NCBI GenBank assembly: GCA_017395715.1
Contig: JAFQNZ010000175.1
Coordinates: forward strand, 1 to 9,242
Reading direction: 5' to 3'
DNA: 9,242 nt
From: Clostridia bacterium
Lineage (GTDB): Bacteria; Bacillota; Clostridia; Oscillospirales; CAG-272
Part shown: piece after piece, positions 5,243-9,242 of the stretch
Layout: every line of letters starts with the position of its first letter
How positions within the stretch are numbered: position 1 is the first letter of the stretch
Made by a program: the position numbers and the translations under genes
Notes under the pieces: generated by a model
The model's input: only the letters and a program-made list of their open reading frames with translations
Database searches by the model: none
What the model was told of the DNA's origin: nothing

Positions 5243-5872
5243 AGAAAAGAAGGCAAACGGTGAACGAGGCGCTGTCTCCTTCCAAAAAAACGGGCGGTTC
5301 TCGTGCGAGGCAAGGTACTCACTTCTCAGAATCGCGCACTTCCCCACATCCTGATATGCCCCCTTAACATAGATCGCGTCGCGCTCAACACCTTCAAACA
5401 CCATGCCTTTTTTCTCCATCACACGACGCGAGGCAGCATTGCCCGGCATATAGCGTGCCTCCACACGGTGAACTCCGAGATTGCAAAAGGCAAAGCGCAA
5501 GATTATCTCCACCGCCTCACTCGCAATACCGCGCCCCCAATAAGCAGGAGACAGAACATATCCGATCTCGGCTGAATGATTGACAGGGTCAAGACGGGTA
5601 AAACCGCAGGTTCCGATCATGCGCCCGTCTTCTTTGCAAACAATGGCAAAATCAAAAAAATTGTGCGCCTTGTATTGTCGCATCACCTCATCGAGATAGC
5701 GTTTGGTATAAGAAAGCGACTCATGCGGTTGCCATAAAAGATACCTTGTCACCTCGGGATCGCACGCATAGTCATACATATCCTGCGCATCGGTTTTGGT
5801 AATCTTACGCATCACGATCCTGTCCCCGTTCAAAACAGGATTAGAATCCATAAAGAAAAGAATCTGCTTCAT
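5240..5872 (-). CDS. GNAT-family N-acetyltransferase (RimJ/RimL type)
   Basis: This is a 210-residue cytosolic acetyl-CoA-dependent acetyltransferase. The fold begins with GDRIVMRKITKTDAQDMYDYACDPE (16-40), typical of RimJ/RimL-like proteins. Motif A is GYVLSPAYWGRGIASEA (104-120), with the RGIA loop binding the acetyl-CoA pyrophosphate. Motif B is GNAASRRVMEKKGMVFEG (144-161), where N145 and the ASRR helix are typical. Substrates of this group include ribosomal protein N-termini and small amines, and nothing here decides between them. The C-terminal 25 residues (after ILRSEY) extend past the usual domain. The start ATG (5870-5872) has GAGG 6 nt upstream, which favours it over M8. It is transcribed from its own promoter, divergent from the 6091 gene. 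The superfamily is firm and the substrate unknown. Confidence 0.92.
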   Translation of the reverse strand: MKQILFFMDSNPVLNGDRIVMRKITKTDAQDMYDYACDPEVTRYLLWQPHESLSYTKRYLDEVMRQYKAHNFFDFAIVCKEDGRMIGTCGFTRLDPVNHSAEIGYVLSPAYWGRGIASEAVEIILRFAFCNLGVHRVEARYMPGNAASRRVMEKKGMVFEGVERDAIYVKGAYQDVGKCAILRSEYLASHENRPFFWKETAPRSPFAFFS

Positions 5873-5905
5873 CTGCTACCTCATTTTGGATCAATCTTCT
5901 TTCTT

Positions 5906-5934
5906 ATTATACAGCAATCTGATGGGTAAATCAA
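5906..5934 (-). promoter_or_regulatory. Promoter of the GNAT gene
   Basis: On the minus strand TTGATT (5929-5934), a 17-bp spacer and TATAAT (5906-5911). It is divergent from the promoter at 5976-6004, with 41 bp between the two -35 boxes. Confidence 0.85.
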
Positions 5935-5975
5935 GTTATTTTCGCTTTTACTTCACGGGAATTTCAGAAAACAAC

Positions 5976-6004
5976 TTGCAATACGATCGAAACTGTGCTA
6001 TAAT
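5976..6004 (+). promoter_or_regulatory. Promoter of the 6091-7612 membrane-protein genes
   Basis: The -35 TTGCAA (5976-5981), a 17-bp spacer ending in TGC (extended -10), and TATAAT (5999-6004). Transcription would start near 6011, leaving a leader of about 80 nt. Confidence 0.87.
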
Positions 6005-6051
6005 AATAAAAGTTTTGGAAAAGCGCATTTTTTGCGGCAGCTTCGCATATT

Positions 6052-6093
6052 CATAACAGTCTCAAATGTCCTTACCTGTGAGGCTCTGTTATG
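6052..6093 (+). promoter_or_regulatory. Hairpin sequestering the SD and start codon of the 6091 gene
   Basis: CATAACAG (6052-6059) is complementary to CTGTTATG (6086-6093), which includes the ATG. T6060 can pair with G6083, and CTCA (6061-6064) with TGAG (6079-6082), which covers the SD GAGG (6080-6083). This gives about 13 pairs with one 2-nt bulge and a 14-nt loop. Such a structure would restrain translation initiation. Confidence 0.65.
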
Positions 6094-6606
6094 AAAAATT
6101 TCTTACGTTTGGTTCGCCGCAACCGCCCCTTTTGGTGTGCCGTACTCGCTTTTCTTTACGGAATGTCTTTGCTCGCCGCACTCGGCAAACACCTGCCGCA
6201 GCCCGACACCCTTCCGATCCGATCGGCACTTGCCACACCGCAACCCGCCCTTTCTTTTGTTGCCGACTATGCCAAAGAAGCAGAGCTTTTTCTTCCCATG
6301 GTATGCCTTTCGCTTGCGGTATCGCATCCGCTGTTTGTCTACGGCTTCCTCTTTGTCCGCGGACTTTTCTGCGGCTTTTCTGCGGCGGCTCTTTTTTGGT
6401 GGGGCATCCCCCTTTCGTTTTGTTGTATCTATCTTGTTTTGCATATTTCGGTTTTGGTTGCCTATACTGCCATGGTGTACTGTCTGTTACCCGCCATTAA
6501 CAACCGAAAACCCCTCACATTCGCTTTTCCCTTTTTCTTTTATGCGGGCATTATTTTTCTCTTATGTATCATCCGCAACCTCGTTTACTATCTTCTCTTG
6601 AAGTAA
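6091..6606 (+). CDS. Polytopic membrane protein of unknown function, SpoIIM/DUF95-like topology
   Basis: This is a 171-residue very hydrophobic protein. A short basic N-terminus (RLVRRNR) precedes the first membrane segment (14-32). A polar stretch of about 33 residues follows, then four close hydrophobic segments at roughly 66-88, 91-116, 117-135 and 144-170. The order of segments and the RGLFCGFSAA sequence (90-99) recall the SpoIIM/DUF95 superfamily, whose members have a Gly/Phe-rich central pair of helices. This is a resemblance, not a demonstrated match. The start ATG has GAGG 7 nt upstream, and both lie in a predicted hairpin. It is followed 31 bases later by the DUF624-like gene, without a terminator between, so the two are probably one operon. 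The gene is real; its function is not recognised. Confidence 0.78.
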   Translation: MKNFLRLVRRNRPFWCAVLAFLYGMSLLAALGKHLPQPDTLPIRSALATPQPALSFVADYAKEAELFLPMVCLSLAVSHPLFVYGFLFVRGLFCGFSAAALFWWGIPLSFCCIYLVLHISVLVAYTAMVYCLLPAINNRKPLTFAFPFFFYAGIIFLLCIIRNLVYYLLLK

Positions 6607-6637
6607 AAATAAAGTTTGTTCAAAAAGGAATCATGCC

Positions 6638-7612
6638 GTGAAAAAAAACAAAAAAAGCCGTTTCAATCTTTACGATTGGCTGTACAAGCGCAATCACAAA
6701 GAAGAAGAGGATGACGATAAGGACGAACCGCGTACCTTTCTCTTCTTCTTCAAGCTGTTTGGCCGCAACATCGGCCGTCTGCTTTCGATCAACCTCTACT
6801 TTGTATTCGGAAACATCGCGCTCTTTATGCTGCTTCTGATGCTGACAGGCGCGATCGGACCCAACTCTTCCGCCCCCGCAAGCGATTTGTTCGCACCGCT
6901 TTACGGCGCGGCAGTTGCCACCGAATCCGCAGCAGATGGCTCATTTGCCATCAATATGCTGCTGTCGATTCACGGAACGCTCACCGAGATCTCGGTCATG
7001 ACACCTCTCATGCTCGCCCTCACGATCGTTGCCGTTTCCATCTTTGCGCTCACCTTCGGTCCGGTTATGACAGGTCTTTCGATCAATCTCCGTAGTCTTG
7101 TCAAGGGCGAGCCGCTCTTTATGTGGGGCGATTTCTGGCACGCCATCAAAACCAACCTCCGCCAAAGCATCATCCTCGGTGTTATGGATATCGGCATCAT
7201 TTTCTTACTCATTTACGGTGCTATTTTCTACTATCAGAACATGGGACTTTTCGTCTTCAACGTCTTCTTCCTCTTCACGCTGGTGCTTTTTATCCTTTAC
7301 CTGTTCATGAGAAAATACCTGTATCTGATGCTTGTCACCTTTGAGCTTTCGATTCCCAAGCTTTTCAAGAATGCTCTGATCTTCTCTATCATCGGCGCAG
7401 GCAGAAACATTCTTTCTTCCCTCGGCTGTCTTGCAGTCATCCTCTTTAACCTCTTTGTCTTCGTCACCTTTATGCCGCTCGGTCTCATTCTTCCCTTTAT
7501 TCTCACGATCGGCACCTGCCTCTTCATCGACGCTTATGCCGCATGGCCCAAGATCCAAAGCATCATGATCGATCCCTACATCGGCATGGATGATGACGAG
7601 TACGAAGACTAA
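6638..7612 (+). CDS. DUF624 (YesL-like) membrane protein
   Basis: This is a 324-residue integral membrane protein with about six membrane segments (48-70, 121-141, 177-197, 204-224, 260-282, 283-303). The middle section resembles the DUF624/YesL family. It comprises FGPVMTGLSINLRSLVKGEPLFMWGDFWHAIKTNLRQS from about 140 and then KYLYLMLVTFELSIPKLFKNAL around 226-247. YesL-like proteins are often encoded near sugar-uptake or glycan genes, but their function is unknown. The N-terminus is charged and ends in the acidic cluster KEEEDDDKDE (21-30); the C-terminus is also acidic (DDDEYED). The start is GTG (6638-6640), because AGGA (6626-6629) lies 8 nt before it. The ATG at 6633 is out of frame and stops after two codons. 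It lies downstream of the 6091 gene in the same unit. No clear terminator follows. Confidence 0.85.
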   Translation: MKKNKKSRFNLYDWLYKRNHKEEEDDDKDEPRTFLFFFKLFGRNIGRLLSINLYFVFGNIALFMLLLMLTGAIGPNSSAPASDLFAPLYGAAVATESAADGSFAINMLLSIHGTLTEISVMTPLMLALTIVAVSIFALTFGPVMTGLSINLRSLVKGEPLFMWGDFWHAIKTNLRQSIILGVMDIGIIFLLIYGAIFYYQNMGLFVFNVFFLFTLVLFILYLFMRKYLYLMLVTFELSIPKLFKNALIFSIIGAGRNILSSLGCLAVILFNLFVFVTFMPLGLILPFILTIGTCLFIDAYAAWPKIQSIMIDPYIGMDDDEYED

Positions 7613-7663
7613 ATTGTGTACAAGCTGTAAACTTTATCAAAAAGCACTTCCCAAAAAAGACAT

Positions 7664-7679
7664 TATATGATATCATATA
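7664..7679. promoter_or_regulatory. Perfect 16-bp palindrome upstream of the lipoprotein gene
   Basis: TATATGATATCATATA is perfectly self-complementary and lies about 70 bp before the 7749 start. It overlaps a possible extended -10 (TGATATCAT, 7668-7676) with a weak -35 TTCCCA (7648-7653) 17 bp upstream. It is a candidate operator, and the promoter call itself is weak. Confidence 0.45.
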
Positions 7680-7693
7680 GGATGTGTCTGTCT

Positions 7694-7711
7694 ATTTCAA
7701 GTTAGTGAAAT
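7694..7711 (+). other. Small leader hairpin before the lipoprotein gene
   Basis: ATTTCA (7694-7699) pairs with TGAAAT (7706-7711) around a 6-nt loop, 22 nt before the SD AGGAG (7735-7739). It is short and could be chance. Confidence 0.25.
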
Positions 7712-7748
7712 GACAAAAAGCATTTTCAATCCAAAGGAGATAACAATC

Positions 7749-9242
7749 ATGAGATCCACAAGAATTATTGCACTGATCATGGCAATGGTTATGCTCGCAG
7801 CAGCTCTCGTTGGATGCGGTAGCGCATACGACAATCCTGCTGACTATCTTGAGCTTCCTGCCGACTTCACAAAACTCACCGTCAAGTACGCCGACCTCAA
7901 AAAGGAAATCGACGACCAGATCAAGACCACTCGCGACAGCTACGCAGGTCAGGTTTTCGAACCCGTCAAAGGTGACGATGCCGTAATCCGCAATGGCGAT
8001 GAAGTATACATTTCCTTCAAGGGTACAGCCGATAAAGAGCTTACCGACGCCGTAAAGGAAAAGCTCACCAATGAAGACTTCTACCTCACCATTGGCAAGA
8101 ACGACACCACCCTCCCGGTTGACTACACCAACAAGAACGACAACAAGACCGACAACGACAAGGATGCCGAAAAGGTTGAAGTTGCCGGTATCGAAAAGCA
8201 GCTCATCGGCAAGAAAGCCGGTGACAAGCTCACTCTCAAAGGTAAGTTCTCGAACAGCTACGGCACCGAAGACCTCAAGAATGTCACCGTTACCTACGAA
8301 ATCGAGATCAAGGCAGTTGCCAGAGTCAGCGTTTCCAAGGATCACAAGGTAAAGGTTACCTACACCGTTACCGACAAGAAAGACAATGTTAAAGACATTC
8401 TCCTTCCCGTGATCACCAAAGCCCCCGAAACCACCAAGACTCCCTCTACCGAAACCGCTCCCGTAACCACAACGACCGCGCCCACATCTTCCACTGCTCC
8501 TACCACCACCGCCAAAAAGGCTACTTTTGCTGAACTCTTCCCGAGTGTAACCGACACTTCCAAGGCAACCGAGCTTGACTTCAGCAAGACAACCACAGCT
8601 TTTGCTTCGCTCTTTACTTTGGCAGATCTTCTTCCCTATTTTGAAGGCACCAACCTTTATCAGGAGTTTGCTATCGAGCTGACCGTTCCGGAAAATGCAG
8701 CTGACAAATATGCCGACTACCTCGGTAAGCCCGTATACTATTCCTTCAAGATCGAATCCACCACCTCGACTCCCGAATGGACCGACTATTTCATCAATAA
8801 GGCTACCATTGGTCAAAAACACGATCATGATCACGACGAAACATCTGATCATGAGGAGATGTATTTCTCAACCACCAAGGCTTACGAAGAATACCTTGAC
8901 AAGGAATTCCGCAAGTCTCTTGCTTACGAAGCCATCCTCGAAGCTTCCAAGGTAACCAAGATGCCCAAGGACGAATGGGAACAGAGCTATGAAAACTACC
9001 TCGAACAGTATGTTCTCGAATACCTTGAAACCAAAGATACCGACCACGATCACAATCAAGGTCACAGTCTTGAAAACTACACGCCTTCCGAGCTTAAAAA
9101 GCTGATTCCCGAAAAGGACTATGAAGAACTCCGTGTTAAGGCTTCTGTTGATGCACAGGATTCTGTTAAGCAGAGACTCACCATGGAATCGCTCTTCAAC
9201 AAGTTCAAGATCAAGCTTTCCGACAAGGAATACGATTCCAAG
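7749..9242 (+). CDS. Trigger-factor-like FKBP-type peptidyl-prolyl isomerase lipoprotein with His-rich segments (3' end outside window)
   Basis: The frame is open from the ATG at 7749, with AGGAG (7735-7739) 9 nt upstream, to the window edge, giving 498 visible residues. A signal peptide (1-22) ends in the lipobox LVGC, with lipidated C23, so the protein is anchored outside the membrane. Residues 82-195 look like an FKBP/trigger-factor isomerase domain (NGDEVYISFKG, VAGIEKQLIGKKAGDKL, VTVTYEIEIKAV), with an Asn/Asp/Lys-rich insert at 128-143. A Thr/Pro-rich linker spans 223-255. Residues 307-350 (FAIELTVPEN, YLGKPVYYSFKIES) resemble the second half of another isomerase module. From about 372 the chain is helical, like the trigger factor C-terminal chaperone domain. 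Two His/Asp-rich segments lie at 358-370 and 432-439. The likely role is folding of exported proteins. Isomerase activity is unproven because the aromatic pocket is hard to place. Confidence 0.85.
   Translation, partial: MRSTRIIALIMAMVMLAAALVGCGSAYDNPADYLELPADFTKLTVKYADLKKEIDDQIKTTRDSYAGQVFEPVKGDDAVIRNGDEVYISFKGTADKELTDAVKEKLTNEDFYLTIGKNDTTLPVDYTNKNDNKTDNDKDAEKVEVAGIEKQLIGKKAGDKLTLKGKFSNSYGTEDLKNVTVTYEIEIKAVARVSVSKDHKVKVTYTVTDKKDNVKDILLPVITKAPETTKTPSTETAPVTTTTAPTSSTAPTTTAKKATFAELFPSVTDTSKATELDFSKTTTAFASLFTLADLLPYFEGTNLYQEFAIELTVPENAADKYADYLGKPVYYSFKIESTTSTPEWTDYFINKATIGQKHDHDHDETSDHEEMYFSTTKAYEEYLDKEFRKSLAYEAILEASKVTKMPKDEWEQSYENYLEQYVLEYLETKDTDHDHNQGHSLENYTPSELKKLIPEKDYEELRVKASVDAQDSVKQRLTMESLFNKFKIKLSDKEYDSK

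Noticed and set aside
6066..6500. 144-codon plus-strand frame overlapping the membrane-protein gene
   Set aside because: Its ATG lies in the loop of the start-codon hairpin without an SD, and the Ser/Arg/Cys-rich translation is typical of a frame-shifted shadow.
7692..8852. 386-codon minus-strand open frame with Gly/Val-rich translation
   Set aside because: It is the antisense shadow of the lipoprotein gene, which has a signal peptide, lipobox, SD and recognisable domains. The minus frame has none.

Overview
The window looks like chromosomal DNA of an anaerobic, probably gut-type, low-to-mid GC Firmicute (class Clostridia, Oscillospiraceae-like). This is inferred from: consensus sigma-A promoters with exactly 17-bp spacers; strong GGAGG-type ribosome binding sites; a (Re)-citrate synthase-type enzyme; the yajC / TIGR04086 pair; and a trigger-factor-like lipoprotein with a typical Gram-positive lipobox. 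The genus cannot be fixed from the sequence alone.

Layout. Bases 1-1097 (+) hold the 3' part of a DUF4091 / GH123-like glycosidase gene, followed by a terminator. A stand-alone tRNA-Ala(GGC) with its own promoter and terminator lies at 1165-1327. A 250-bp non-coding stretch (1328-1576) contains twin hairpins and two sequences that resemble the tRNA 3' end. A HAD phosphatase (+, 1632-2276) faces a (Re)-citrate synthase-like gene (-, 2444-3874). Between them sit a 93-bp MITE-like inverted repeat and a bidirectional terminator. Continuing on the minus strand are a TIGR04086 membrane protein, yajC and a GNAT acetyltransferase, most with recognisable promoters. From about 5976 the plus strand carries two membrane-protein genes (6091-6606; DUF624/YesL-like 6638-7612). 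A large secreted lipoprotein starts at 7749 and runs off the right edge; it combines FKBP/trigger-factor-like modules with two His/Asp-rich segments.

Functional picture. Most genes are housekeeping: glycan breakdown, tRNA-Ala supply, phosphate-ester clean-up, citrate/glutamate carbon supply, the Sec accessory YajC, and an extracytoplasmic foldase. YajC (Sec translocon) and the lipoprotein foldase both relate to protein export but belong to separate transcription units.

No phage, CRISPR, toxin-antitoxin or obviously new defence system is visible. The points most worth a second look are the His-rich trigger-factor-like lipoprotein, the hairpin that buries the SD and start codon of the 6091 gene, the near-identical promoter spacers of yajC and the citrate synthase gene, and the repeats around the tRNA and in the citrate synthase leader.
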